Source: Methanoculleus receptaculi | Lineage (GTDB): Archaea > Halobacteriota > Methanomicrobia > Methanomicrobiales > Methanoculleaceae | DNA length: 64,000 nucleotides | Assembly: GCF_033472595.1 (NCBI RefSeq) | Contig: NZ_CP137642.1 | Coordinates: forward strand, 1,845,384 to 1,909,383 | Reading direction: 5' to 3' | In this document: one piece after another, positions 8,169 to 16,640 of the stretch | Layout of the letters: the number at the start of each line of letters is the position of its first letter | Numbering within the stretch: position 1 is the stretch's first letter | Made by a program: the position numbers and the translations under genes | Notes under the pieces: model-generated | What the model was told of the DNA's origin: nothing | What the model saw: the letters and a program-made list of their open reading frames with translations, nothing else | The model's database searches: none

Positions 8169-9101
8169 ATGCGGCCGATACGACTCCGTGACTTTATCGA
8201 GGACCGCGGTGGATGCCTCTACGCAGTCTCGGCCTACGACAACAACGAGCGGGTCGGGTGCATCCTCCGCTACGTCCCCGACCCAGAAGGGGAGCGAAGA
8301 GACCCTGCGGGGCGGCGCTACCGCAAATACGATTTTTCTGAGGCGTTTGCCTGGATCAGAGAACATAAACCGGATTACCTGGATGCCGTCCACCGGGTGC
8401 CCCGCGAGGATGTGGTCAGGGTCTACAAACCGGAGGAGGAGATCGGCAACGTGGCCGCCCGCGACCCCCGTGTGGCACGGCTCCTCTCCCATTTTGACCT
8501 GCCGGCGGGGTCGTTCGGGTGCACGGGATCACTACTCTGCGGCCTCGAGAACGCTGCATCGGACATAGATCTCGTGGTCTACGGCGATGCCTGGTTCACA
8601 GCCCAGCGCCAGCTCCGTCGCCTGGTGGAGACCGGCGTGATCCCGCCGATGAGCACCGCTATGTGGCGGAAGGTCTACGAGAAGAGGGCGCCGGAGATAC
8701 CGTTTGATGCCTTCGTCCTGCACGAGCAGCGGAAGTGGAACAGGGGCGAGTTCGAGGGGACATACTTTGACCTTCTCTACACACGCTCATACGCGGACCT
8801 GGACGCCCTCCCGACCGGGGCGGGGAAGGTGATTGGCCGGGCGACGATCGAGGCGACGGTCACCGACGCCTCCCTTTCTTTCGACAGCCCGGCGGTCTAC
8901 GCAGTGGACCAAGACGAGATCAGCCGGGTGCTTTCCTTCACCCACACCTACGCCGGGCAGGCGCTGGCGGGAGAGGTCATCGAGGCGAGGGGTGTCGTGG
9001 AGGAGCACGACGATGAACTGTGGCTGATCGTCGGCACGACCCGGGAGGCGAGGGGCGAGTACATCATCTCGAAGACTCTGCTCGAGAACGCTGGATACTG
9101 A
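8169..9101 (+). CDS. Nucleotidyltransferase-fold protein (Pol beta superfamily)
   Basis: 310 residues. A minimal nucleotidyltransferase signature GSLLCGLENAASDIDLVVYG spans residues 120-139, with the paired metal-binding Asp at about 132 and 134. The N-terminal 110 residues and the C-terminal part (ARGVVEEHDDELWLIVGTTREARGEYI, which could be a small OB-like module) flank it. Euryarchaeal homologues are usually annotated only as nucleotidyltransferase or DNA polymerase beta domain proteins. It is third in the ACT-sua5-NTase set with a 4-nt gap, so a tRNA- or RNA-related role is conceivable. Substrate unknown. Confidence 0.8.
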   Translation: MRPIRLRDFIEDRGGCLYAVSAYDNNERVGCILRYVPDPEGERRDPAGRRYRKYDFSEAFAWIREHKPDYLDAVHRVPREDVVRVYKPEEEIGNVAARDPRVARLLSHFDLPAGSFGCTGSLLCGLENAASDIDLVVYGDAWFTAQRQLRRLVETGVIPPMSTAMWRKVYEKRAPEIPFDAFVLHEQRKWNRGEFEGTYFDLLYTRSYADLDALPTGAGKVIGRATIEATVTDASLSFDSPAVYAVDQDEISRVLSFTHTYAGQALAGEVIEARGVVEEHDDELWLIVGTTREARGEYIISKTLLENAGY

Positions 9102-9121
9102 AGGGTAACAAAAGCGTTCTC

Positions 9122-9784
9122 TCAGAAGAGGTCTGAGAGCCGCCGCGGTCCTGCAGTGCAGCGTTCAAAGTGGGGGCAGTCCTCGCATGGCGCCCGGATG
9201 GGGCGGGGCGGAATCTCGCCCGCGACCACCCTTTTTGCCGCCCGGATTGCTCTGAGCATCGCCCGCCGATCCCGGGGCTGGGGTTCGACGTAGCGGCAGA
9301 GACCGTTCGCGATATACTCGACGTATCCCCCGGCAACGGGACGCCCGAGCGTCTCCCGGAGGCAGGCGGTGTAGCAGGCGATCCGGATCCTGTCGGTCTC
9401 ATAGACCCCGGCTTTCGGGGCGGTGCTCGACCGGACGATGGCAAACGTTCCATCCTCAAAGACCTTGTCAACCCTGCCGCGAATGCCGAACTGGTCGGAC
9501 TCGACGACAAGGTCGGTCTGGACGGGACGCTGCCAGGATGTCCCGCTGCAGGCGGAGATGCAACCATCGAAGAGTTCTCTGGCCTCATCAGGAACTTCGG
9601 GGAGGATGCAGAGAACCTCGCTCCATATCTCCTCCGGGTCCAGGAGTTCCCATAGGTGCATGGAGACCTGTTTGCAGACGGTGTAGCGGGGCGACTCGGG
9701 GATTTCATCCGAGCGCTCAAAGTAGTAGCGCCGTGGACAGATGTGGCAGGCGATGACGCCGGATACAGGGATATACTCGTTCAT
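9122..9784 (-). CDS. Solitary Cas4/Dna2-like PD-(D/E)XK protein, possibly catalytically degenerate
   Basis: 220 residues with Cas4-like iron-sulfur cysteines: an N-terminal CHIC at 13-16 and a C-terminal cluster C200-x2-C203-x5-C209 (CEDCPHFERC). The nuclease core shows GRVD at 103-106, the position of a metal-binding Asp. The strand where (D/E)xK is expected reads AIVRSST, with no acidic-x-Lys pair. The later QxxxY-like helix may correspond to RIACYTACL. No CRISPR array or other cas gene lies in the window. It may be a non-CRISPR DNA-repair relative or a nuclease-dead binder. Convergent with the nucleotidyltransferase gene. Confidence 0.78.
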   Translation of the reverse strand: MNEYIPVSGVIACHICPRRYYFERSDEIPESPRYTVCKQVSMHLWELLDPEEIWSEVLCILPEVPDEARELFDGCISACSGTSWQRPVQTDLVVESDQFGIRGRVDKVFEDGTFAIVRSSTAPKAGVYETDRIRIACYTACLRETLGRPVAGGYVEYIANGLCRYVEPQPRDRRAMLRAIRAAKRVVAGEIPPRPIRAPCEDCPHFERCTAGPRRLSDLF

Positions 9785-9977
9785 TCTGTCAAGCGGGAAC
9801 TTTCAGGAAAGGTTGCGCAAGGCAACGCTATAAAACAAGGGGCTTCGTGCCCTCGCTCTCAACGGGAGGGGGCGCCTGTGGACGGGTTTATGGCGGGAAG
9901 ACCACGCCGGCGCCGGTCAAAATGGCGCCGTTATTCTATGGAGAGACCAAACCTTATGCCAGTGCGGGTCATAAAAG

Positions 9978-10280
9978 ATGAGTATGGCTAACCACGAGAT
10001 ATCTGTCAACATCCCGTCAAACCTCGATCCGGTCTACTCGAACCGGATCCAGATCGCCTACAAGGAGGATGAGTTCACCTTCCTCTTCCTGCACGAGATC
10101 CCGGCCGCGAACCAGGCGCGGGCGAAGGCAATCGTCTCGATCAGTCCTCGACACGCGAAGAATCTCGTCGAGGTGCTCTCAAAGAGCATCGGCGATTACG
10201 AGCAGAAGTTCGGCAAGATCACCGCGCCGTCGCCTGCCCAGCAGCAGGAGGGCAACGTCACCATCCGTGGCTATTCCTGA
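9978..10280 (+). CDS. DUF3467 family protein
   Basis: 100-residue protein beginning MSMANHEISVNIPSNLDPVYSNRIQIAYKEDE. It matches the small DUF3467 family, whose members contain an SNxxxI...E/D-F-x-L-F motif and a later PxHAKxL segment; here FTFLFLHEIP and SPRHAKNLVEVL are visible. No transmembrane segment is present. The C-terminal 20 residues are low complexity. The function of the family is not known to me. No clear ribosome site precedes the ATG at 9978; an A/T-rich stretch about 25 nt upstream suggests a leaderless or short-leader mRNA. It stands alone before tRNA-Thr. Confidence 0.82.
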   Translation: MSMANHEISVNIPSNLDPVYSNRIQIAYKEDEFTFLFLHEIPAANQARAKAIVSISPRHAKNLVEVLSKSIGDYEQKFGKITAPSPAQQQEGNVTIRGYS

Positions 10281-10315
10281 TGGTGGCCGGTGCTGTCCTG
10301 GTTTCCGGGAGGTGA

Positions 10316-10331
10316 TACCTTTTTAATTTTA
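10316..10331 (+). promoter_or_regulatory. TATA box (box A) of tRNA-Thr
   Basis: An A/T-only run TTTTTAATTTTA lies about 30-40 nt before the tRNA 5' end, the usual archaeal box A placement for a tRNA with a short precursor leader. Confidence 0.5.
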
Positions 10332-10355
10332 GAGGTGGAATACTTTAGGGCAGTT

Positions 10356-10427
10356 GCCGCTGTGGCTTAGTGGTATAGCGGCTGATTCGTAATCAGCAGG
10401 TCGGGGGTTCAAATCCCTCCAGCGGCT
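10356..10427 (+). tRNA. tRNA-Thr (anticodon CGU)
   Basis: A complete cloverleaf can be folded by eye. The acceptor stem GCCGCTG pairs with CAGCGGC, and the discriminator base is T, as in archaeal threonine tRNAs. The anticodon stem GCTGA/TCAGC encloses the loop TTCGTAA, giving anticodon CGT, which reads ACG threonine codons. The T arm is GGGGG-TTCAAAT-CCCTC and the variable loop is short. CCA is not encoded. There is no intron. Confidence 0.95.
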
Positions 10428-10517
10428 TACTTTATCAATTCAAAGGCCTATAATCCCGCAACTCTCTCCTGCCGCTCCCGGGAGGGATGAGTGAGGCCCT
10501 CCCCGACAAAAACCGCC

Positions 10518-11887
10518 TCAGGCGGAAAGAGCCGATTTTGTAATCTTTAAGAAAGAGAAACCCTCCCGCCTCAGGCCCTGGATGAGGTACGACGGTCTGA
10601 GGTAGAACTCGCGGAACGCTTTCTTCTGGAGTTTCTTGATCTCTTCCAGGGTGAGGGACGAGGTCTCGACGACCGGTGAGAGCAGGTCATACCTGGACCA
10701 ATCCGTCTGCAGATCACCGTCCTCATGAACCTTCCTGAAAAACTCCGTCCCGGGGTACGGTGTTGCAACCGAGAAGAGGGCAAAACTCGGTTTGAGGCTT
10801 TTTACAAACTTTATGGTCCGATTTGCCGTCTCCCTGGTCTCTCCAGGGAACCCGATCGCCGCCGAGGCTATCGTCCTCATACCGAGATCGTGTGCGGTAG
10901 CAAACACATGTTTGATCTGATCGATACGCGTACCCTTCTTGACCCGATCGAGTATACCCTGGTCTCCGGATTCCACACCAAAAAAGAGCGTGTGGCATCC
11001 TGCTTTTTTCATAACCTCCATAAGGCTTCTATCGATCCTGTCGACTCTCGCGGTACAGCCCCACTCGATACCAAGATCCTGTTCTATGACCTCCCTGCAG
11101 AACTCTTCAACCCAGCGGGGGTATAAAGTGAAGGTGTCATCCATGAATCCTATGGCCGAGATCCCGAGATTCTCCTGAATCTGCCGGATCTCATCCACCA
11201 CGTTCCCGGTAGAACGCCTCCTGACGTGTTTCCCGTGGAGGGCAGATGATGCGCAGAACGAACACTGCATCGGACAGCCCCTGCTGCAGATCATTGTTGC
11301 GACCGGTAAGTTTTCATCAAAGACCCGGTAGTTCTCGCCGGGGACAAGATGCCTGGCCGGGTATGGCAACGCGTCCAGATCCTCTACCGGAGGTCTGTCA
11401 GGGTTCTCGACGATCCGATCGCCCCCCAGGCGATAGACTATGCCATCCACCGCTGCAAGGCTTCCACCCGTTCTGAGCGTTCGGTAGAGGTCCAGAACGG
11501 TGTATTCCCCCTCACCCTTCACGATGAAATCGATGGAGGCGTTCTCCCGCAGGATCTCGTTGTGCATGAACGTGGCGTGCGGCCCGCCAAGCACAATGTA
11601 TGCATCGGATACCCGTCTGACCGCTTCAGCCGAACGCAGCGCCTCAGGGATCAGGGGTGTGGTGGAGGTTATGCCGACAAGGAACGGTTCGATCTCTTCC
11701 ACGCGCTTCTCGATCCCGGAATAATCGATCTCTCCTGCGGCGCAGTCGATAACCTCGACGCCCACTCCGTTCTCTTCGAGCACTGCAGCGATGTAGAGAA
11801 TACCCAGGGGGGTATCCTGATATTGAAGTACTTCTTGTACTTGGATTTCGTGTCCGGCGGGTTGATCAGGAGTGCATCCGTGGTCAT
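10518..11887 (-). pseudogene. B12-binding radical SAM protein, frameshifted near the N-terminus
   Basis: The N-terminus MTTDALLINPPDTKSKYKKYF starts at ATG 11887 in one frame; the rest, from PLGILYIAAVLEENG to the stop at 10518, lies in another. Adding one base to the G6 run at 11807-11812 (C6 in the gene) joins them into about 456 residues. The joined protein has an N-terminal cobalamin-binding domain and a radical SAM domain with CPMQCSFC ligating the 4Fe-4S cluster, plus downstream GFMDDTFTL and FFGVESGDQGIL. Homologues modify lipids, cofactors or RNA bases; the substrate is unknown. A sequencing error, a true mutation or slippage are all possible. Every other motif is intact. Confidence 0.85.
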
Positions 11888-12132
11888 TCTTTTTACAATG
11901 GTATGTCTTTCGTTATAGAACTGACTGGGAGGCGGGAAAATCCAGGGATTGCGGTGGTCAGGATACCGCAGGCACCCAAGAACCCTCCGGCATCCTCAGG
12001 AAACGGCACTGCTTCGCATGATGACCCTCCCGTATATCCCGGAAGAATGGCTCAATCCCGATAGAGAAAGAACTATCCCCTCCCCGGCCGAGAACTCTCT
12101 ATCGGAGAAGAGACCGCACCGGAGGACGCCCG

Positions 12133-13338
12133 ATGGAGATCCCGCCGCACATTCATGAGAGGATGGCCAGGAGCATGGACGCTCGTGAGTCGCTCCTCTC
12201 GACCCGGGCAACCCGGAACGCCGATTACATCAGACGCTCCGGCCGCAAGCCGGAAGAGCCTGCCATCAGGGCCCCTTTCTCCAGGGACGCCGACCGGATC
12301 GTTCACTCAAAGGCCTACGCCCGCTACATCGACAAGACCCAGGTCTTCTACCTGGTCGAGAACGACCACATCACCCACCGCGTCCTGCACGTCCAGCTGG
12401 TATCAAAGATCGGGCGGACGATCGGCAGGGCTCTCGGCCTGAACGAAGACCTGATCGAGGCGATCGCTCTCGGTCACGACATCGGTCATACCCCATACGG
12501 CCACCTCGGGGAGGGGTACCTCGACGAACTCTGCCGGGAATACAGGATCGGGGGGTTCCATCACAACGTCCAGGGCGTCCGGTTCCTGGACAACATCGAG
12601 GACTGCGACCTCACGCTGCAGGTGCTGGACGGCGTCCTCTGCCACAACGGGGAGACCCACGACCGGTGCCTTGCGCCCGAGGGTGAGGCCGATTGGGACT
12701 CGCTTGAGGAGAAACTCCGCCGTATCGAGGCCGGAGGCGACGCACTCCCTCTTACCGCCGAAGGGTGCGTCGTCAGGTGCGCCGATAGCATATCGTACCT
12801 GGGCCGCGATCTTGCGGACGCCCTTGAGGTTGAGGTGATGGACGAGAGCGATCTCGCTGCCTTCCCTGAGAGTTGTATGGCAGTTTTCGGGATAAAGAGA
12901 GCGGATAAGAAGGAGTTCTCTGATATCAACCGGATAGTGCTTGACGTTCTAATAAAGGACGTCATCACGAACAGTTATGATGCAGACCTTATCGCATTCT
13001 CGGAGGCAGCATCAGAGTCTATCACGGCCTTCAAGGAGTTCAACAGGCATAAGATCTACGAGAACGAGAGACTTGTCAGGAACCGGGAGAAGATCCGGTT
13101 CATGTTCCGCTACCTCTTCGAGCACATCATCGAGGATCTCGAAGATGAGCGGAAGGACTCAGCGGTGTACAGTGATTTTATCGATGCGCCATGGGCATCC
13201 AGCGCCTACACCGCCACTGCAAAACCAGCGGAGGCTGCACGGGATTTCATTGCAGGGATGACCGACCGCTACTTTGAGTGGGTCTTCCGGCACTACATCC
13301 TCCCGGAGCGTGTCAGATCGAGGTACCGGGGATGGTAA
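12133..13338 (+). CDS. HD-domain phosphohydrolase, dGTPase-like
   Basis: 401 residues with the HD metal-binding signature of deoxyguanosinetriphosphate triphosphohydrolases: H82 in THRVLHV, H115-D116 in ALGHDIGHTPYGHLGE, and a later Asp in RCADSISYLGRD. The N-terminal AFSRDADRIVHS-like segment (APFSRDADRIVHSKAYAR) is also typical of dGTPase-type proteins. It probably hydrolyses (d)NTPs and so affects nucleotide pools, but substrate preference cannot be read. GGAGG at about 12120 precedes the ATG at 12133 at good spacing. It stands alone, followed by a 670-nt gene-free region. Confidence 0.88.
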   Translation: MEIPPHIHERMARSMDARESLLSTRATRNADYIRRSGRKPEEPAIRAPFSRDADRIVHSKAYARYIDKTQVFYLVENDHITHRVLHVQLVSKIGRTIGRALGLNEDLIEAIALGHDIGHTPYGHLGEGYLDELCREYRIGGFHHNVQGVRFLDNIEDCDLTLQVLDGVLCHNGETHDRCLAPEGEADWDSLEEKLRRIEAGGDALPLTAEGCVVRCADSISYLGRDLADALEVEVMDESDLAAFPESCMAVFGIKRADKKEFSDINRIVLDVLIKDVITNSYDADLIAFSEAASESITAFKEFNRHKIYENERLVRNREKIRFMFRYLFEHIIEDLEDERKDSAVYSDFIDAPWASSAYTATAKPAEAARDFIAGMTDRYFEWVFRHYILPERVRSRYRGW

Positions 13339-13512
13339 GAAAAAACGCGGGCAACGAGAGTGCCGGACCGCTGATCGCTGGAGGCTGTGGAGCCATCAAA
13401 CCTGTCCCCGTCAGATTGTGCCGCGACGGGGTGAACTTTCCCCTGGATGGATCTGTCTATTTACAGATCGCCGCAGACCATCCCGTCATACGCAGGGTGG
13501 GAGGCAGCCGCG

Positions 13513-13660
13513 GTCTTTGCGAGACGTCGTTGCGGGGAGATTGGAAAGACGGAGCGGGTCGAGAAAGAATGTCTGCCAGGAGATGCGAGAGACAGGGGAG
13601 GTGGGGAGGTTTGCCCCCCTAAGGGCGAATCTCCCTTGATACAGTGCCAGGCGGTCTTCT
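13513..13660 (+). repeat. Dispersed intergenic repeat, copy C
   Basis: It shares with copies A and B the order: TTGC(A/G)AGACG, GAGATTGGAAA, GGGTCGA(C)GAA, GGAGATGCGAGAGACA, and the terminal core GGCGAATCTCCCTTGATACA then GTGCCAGG. Identity by eye is moderate. No open reading frame or terminal repeats are evident. Confidence 0.65.
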
Positions 13661-13977
13661 CCTCACAGGAAAAAACTACATGATGCCCACAAGGCCACAT
13701 GCATACCAGATGAAAATATCTAGAGGGCCATTTTCATACGAAAAGTGTCCGGTTGAAACGCAGAAGACAGGGGCGGGGGACCGTCAATTTGCGGTGTGCC
13801 ATCCAGCAGCCTTTGTAGATCATGTTTCCATCCCTGGCACGGTTTCCTACAGGCAATTCACCCACTACCCCCGGCCGATGGTGGATGGCAGCCGGTCATA
13901 CCACCGGAAAAGGTGGAGAGATTTGAGGTGGATCGTTGACTTGATCTGATCCGTGGATCCAACCCGCGGGTTCCTGC

Positions 13978-13989
13978 AAATATAAATAG
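13978..13989 (+). promoter_or_regulatory. TATA box, leaderless promoter of lipoprotein gene
   Basis: AAATATAAATAG is centred about 27 nt before the ATG at 14012, so transcription should begin at or next to the start codon. Confidence 0.6.
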
Positions 13990-14011
13990 TTGTGTGCGTG
14001 ATCATAAACAC

Positions 14012-14353
14012 ATGGGCAGGAGGATACTTCTTGTGGTCATGGCTGCTGTCCTTGTGCTGGCAGCCGGTTGCACGGGGCTCGGCGGCCCCGAACCAAGGGT
14101 CGTGGAGGACTCCGCCACCCAGGACCTCAGTCTTGCCAGAGGACTGGTCTACAACGTGAAAGCGGTGATCCAGAACGATTGGGCCGACGGTGACGTCACC
14201 GTGACGGCAAAACTGATCGACAAAGAGAAGGGTTTTGTCCGGGACGAGGTCTCGACAACGATCTTCATCCCCTCAGGGGAGACGAGAGAGGTCAGCCTGA
14301 CGCTTGATGGAGATGCTGGTCGGGAGTACCAGCACAGCATCGAGTTGAGCTGA
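14012..14353 (+). CDS. Small predicted lipoprotein
   Basis: 113 residues. MGRRILLVVMAAVLVLAAGC is a clear lipoprotein signal with lipobox LAAGC, so the protein is probably lipid-anchored outside the membrane. The mature part is mostly beta and resembles a single Ig-like or FxLYD-like domain (YNVKAVIQNDWADGDVTV, PSGETREVSLTL). I chose the ATG at 14012 rather than the upstream in-frame GTG at 13994 because the TATA box places the transcript start at about 14012. A strong hairpin with a T-run follows the stop. Function unknown. Confidence 0.8.
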   Translation: MGRRILLVVMAAVLVLAAGCTGLGGPEPRVVEDSATQDLSLARGLVYNVKAVIQNDWADGDVTVTAKLIDKEKGFVRDEVSTTIFIPSGETREVSLTLDGDAGREYQHSIELS

Positions 14354-14834
14354 CACCAGGTTGCCTGACCGGAGGGGGCCTCCCCCCTCTGGCAGGTTTT
14401 ACCCGCGGTTGCAACAGAAACGGCGGGCCTGACTGATCTTCGGGACGCAACCTCCTATACCTCTATCCAGAGCCAGTCTTATCGACAGGGGGAGAGGCAA
14501 TCATTGCGCCGGGCAGCGTATAACGAACGGCTTACCCGGTATACCCGACTATCCGGTGGAGATTTTCCGATGGCTCTGCTGAGACTCATCCACCAAAAAA
14601 ACCACAGATTCTTCGCGAGTTCGATCCAGACCCCGATCCTGTTAGGGGCAACTCATGGAGGATCGAAAGAGATGCGGCACGCGAAGATGCAAAACGCCGA
14701 TCCTATACCGGCGCGCTTCTTCATGAAGGCAAGCAGATGGTTGTCGTCTGACACCGCTGCCGAAACCTACATTGTGGCGGGGTGTCAAACACCTGAAGAA
14801 TGAACCGTCGCAGGCAGAAGGAGGTTGCAGGGTT
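14354..14834. other. Gene-free region before the hydrolase
   Basis: Apart from the terminator at its left end and GGAGG at about 14819-14823 serving the hydrolase, I see no gene. A 99-codon frame at 14504-14803 has no ribosome site, odd composition and no recognisable family. Confidence 0.5.
14362..14400 (+). terminator. GC-rich hairpin plus T-run after lipoprotein gene
   Basis: CCTG-CC-GAGGGGG pairs with the downstream TCCCCCCTC-GG-CAGG through a long imperfect stem, immediately followed by TTTTA. Position directly after the stop codon supports a terminator. Confidence 0.6.
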
Positions 14835-15668
14835 ATGTTGATGGATCACAGATATCCGGTCGTCCTCGTCCACGGCTGGCGGAGCCATCCCGGAATATGG
14901 AACCACCTCGCCCCAGCACTCCAGGATGCCGGGCTCCCATGCTGGAAGTTTGACCATACCGCAATCCAGGAGAATGGAACGGAGGCGATAGCCCTGGCGT
15001 TGCAGGAGTTCATCCGTGCACGCAGGAAGGAGAACGGCTATGGCGGCCCCGTCGACATCGTCTGCCACTCGATGGGAACATGTATCGCCCGTTACCTCCT
15101 GGAGTTCATCGACGGCAGCGACCGCGAGGAGGATGTCCGGCTTCTTGTGGGGATCGGCCCTCCGAACAACGGTTCAGCGATGGCCGAGGCCTTCAACGAC
15201 CCGGAACGGGGCCCGGAGGTGATCCGGCGGCTTGCAGGGGTCTTCTTGCCGCGCGGCTACGACCCCGCGGAAGACCTGATCGTCCAGGAGTTCCGCCCGG
15301 GGAGCAGGGTCACCTCGGCGCTCTCGGGGGCAGGCACCCGCGACGATATAGTCTACAGGCTCATTCTGGCCGCAAACCTCACCAAGACACCTGCGTTCTT
15401 CCCGGCTTTTGGCGGCAGGACACTTGAGATTGCACCCGGAGAAGGCTGGAGAATGACGTATGCCGGCGACGGCATCGTCCCTCACTCCGACTCGCACCTC
15501 CCGGGCGCAGGTGTGGAGATCCTGCCGGCAGACCCGGGCAACCTGGCCAGGCACCCAGAGCGCTACTGCCACATCATGCTGCCACGAAACCCGGAGGTCA
15601 TCGCACACGTCAGGAACTGCCTCGCCGCCTCTGCAGCGCCTGACGTGCGGACTCCGCCCAGGAGTTGA
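14835..15668 (+). CDS. Alpha/beta-fold hydrolase, lipase-like
   Basis: 277 residues. The N-terminal PVVLVHGWRSHPGIW matches the oxyanion-hole strand of lipases and esterases (HG motif). The nucleophile elbow is VDIVCHSMGTCIARYLLE (CHSMG in place of GxSxG), giving a plausible catalytic Ser. A later ..GDGIVPHSDS segment and a C-terminal His (YCHIMLPRNPEVI) complete a likely triad. No signal peptide is seen, so it is probably cytoplasmic. AAGGAGG lies about 11 nt before the ATG at 14835. The last 59 nt overlap a convergent small gene. Substrate unknown; lipid or ester hydrolysis is inferred. Confidence 0.85.
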   Translation: MLMDHRYPVVLVHGWRSHPGIWNHLAPALQDAGLPCWKFDHTAIQENGTEAIALALQEFIRARRKENGYGGPVDIVCHSMGTCIARYLLEFIDGSDREEDVRLLVGIGPPNNGSAMAEAFNDPERGPEVIRRLAGVFLPRGYDPAEDLIVQEFRPGSRVTSALSGAGTRDDIVYRLILAANLTKTPAFFPAFGGRTLEIAPGEGWRMTYAGDGIVPHSDSHLPGAGVEILPADPGNLARHPERYCHIMLPRNPEVIAHVRNCLAASAAPDVRTPPRS

Positions 15669-15918
15669 TCGCCCGTTCGAGATCCTCTCCGGCCTTCTTT
15701 GCCGCCTGCTGGATATGTTCGTGACCTTCCGGCGTCCCGAGCAGATGCTGGCCTGCGCTTACCAGATCGTCGACCGCCTTTTTGACCGACTGAGATGCCT
15801 CATGCAGGTGCTCCTCGACTGTAGGGGCAACCGGTGCCGATTCCGGTTCTGATTCAGGTACCGGGGCCTGGTCAGTAACCCAGCGCCCCTTTACAAAGCG
15901 ACCTTCACCCTCGCTCAT
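15610..15918 (-). CDS. Small hydrophilic helical protein of unknown function
   Basis: 102 residues. The N-terminal third is Pro/Glu/Ser rich (VPESEPESAPVAPTVEE). The remainder is a long amphipathic helix (ASQSVKKAVDDLVSAGQHLL, then AAKKAGEDLERAINSWAESARQ) likely to form a coiled coil. No known domain is recognised. The start is supported by an A/T-rich TATA-like element at about 15941-15949, 27 nt upstream, implying a leaderless transcript. The 3' 59 nt overlap the convergent hydrolase gene, which casts slight doubt, but composition and promoter favour a real gene. Confidence 0.62.
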   Translation of the reverse strand: MSEGEGRFVKGRWVTDQAPVPESEPESAPVAPTVEEHLHEASQSVKKAVDDLVSAGQHLLGTPEGHEHIQQAAKKAGEDLERAINSWAESARQALQRRRGSS

Positions 15919-15973
15919 ATGCGAGGGTGTGGATCTGCCGGGATAAAAACCTGGCTCTTTGAATCACCTTCTC

Positions 15974-15995
15974 AACCGGTGAGGGTGCACCGGTT
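15974..15995. repeat. Inverted repeat AACCGGTG-N6-CACCGGTT
   Basis: Perfect 8-bp arms at 15974-15981 and 15988-15995. It lies about 56 nt upstream of the minus-strand helical protein gene start and downstream of the hydrolase; either operator or hairpin is possible. Confidence 0.45.
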
Positions 15996-16120
15996 CATCC
16001 AGCCGGCGAACTGAGGGACATCAAACCGATACCTGTCCACCCTGATTTGATAGACCTCTCCATTGACGGATTGGGGGAGGGTGGCATCGCCGCGCACCTC
16101 CTCCCATCCTGATCCGGGGT

Positions 16121-16355
16121 TTTGCAAGACGCCATTCCGGAGAGATTGGAAAGGCTGGGGTCGACGAAGGACGTCCCGCCCCCTCTGGAGGGGGCGGGCG
16201 GGGACCGCGGAGTGGCCGGGTGGCGGGGGGTTCGACGAAATCCACCGTTCTGCTGAGACGCAGGAGACAGAGGAGGGGGGAACGTCTCCGTTCCCCCCTC
16301 CCCGTCAGCCCCACCCCCGATTGGCGATTCCCCATAGATACAGTGCCTGGGAAGG
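16121..16355 (+). repeat. Dispersed intergenic repeat, copy A
   Basis: Begins TTTGCAAGACGCCATTCCGG, continues GAGAGATTGGAAAGG and GGTCGACGAAGGA, and ends GGCGATTCCCCATAGATACA then GTGCCTGG. Copies B and C share all blocks in the same order. It differs by carrying an inserted GC-rich hairpin (16175-16198, arms CCCGCCCCCTC/GAGGGGGCGGG). Confidence 0.65.
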
Positions 16356-16438
16356 TATCACCACCGTGCCGGAGAGACTCCCTGAAGAATCCTGCTTCCG
16401 TCCGCTGGCAAGGCCATCAGGCAATCGCCACGCACTGT

Positions 16439-16459
16439 CCGCCCCCGACAAGGGGGCGG
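16439..16459. repeat. GC-rich hairpin CCGCCCC/GGGGCGG
   Basis: Same type of hairpin as at 16175-16198 and 54502-54523. It lies shortly after CAATCGCCACGCACTG, which resembles CTATCGCCACTTACTG at 54487-54502, so flanks are shared too. Confidence 0.5.
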
Positions 16460-16609
16460 GGGGTCAGCCGCAAAAGACGCTTCAGCACGCTGGTGATTTG
16501 AGGTTCATCAAACCAGGGCACAGCCTGAGGGAACTGGTCAGATGGCCTCGAGCGTTTGAGCCCTCATTGGACCGGATCGTATCCATCAAAAAGCCGTAAG
16601 AACTCATCC

Positions 16610-16640
16610 ACCGGTATTTCAAACAGATACCGGTTTGAAA
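16610..16640. repeat. Two overlapping, mutually exclusive inverted repeats
   Basis: ACCGGTAT (16610-16617) pairs with ATACCGGT (16627-16634), and TTTCAAAC (16617-16624) pairs with GTTTGAAA (16633-16640). The two stems share bases and cannot form together. Confidence 0.45.

Larger units (their letters stand above)
13339..14011. other. Gene-free region with repeat copy C
   Basis: No convincing coding sequence is present; short open frames lack start signals and family resemblance. The first part contains GTGGAGCCATCAAACCTGTC-like sequence shared loosely with the other repeat-bearing gaps, followed by repeat copy C. The last 40 nt carry the promoter of the small lipoprotein gene. Confidence 0.6.

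Noticed and set aside
9122-9784. CRISPR-Cas locus suggested by a Cas4-like gene
   Set aside because: No direct-repeat array with regular spacers and no other cas gene is present in the window.
14504-14803. 99-codon plus-strand frame before the hydrolase
   Set aside because: No start signal, no recognisable family, and it ends just inside the leader region of the hydrolase.
16063-16599. 178-codon plus-strand frame
   Set aside because: It runs through repeat copy A and GC-rich hairpins, has no ribosome site and no protein-like pattern.
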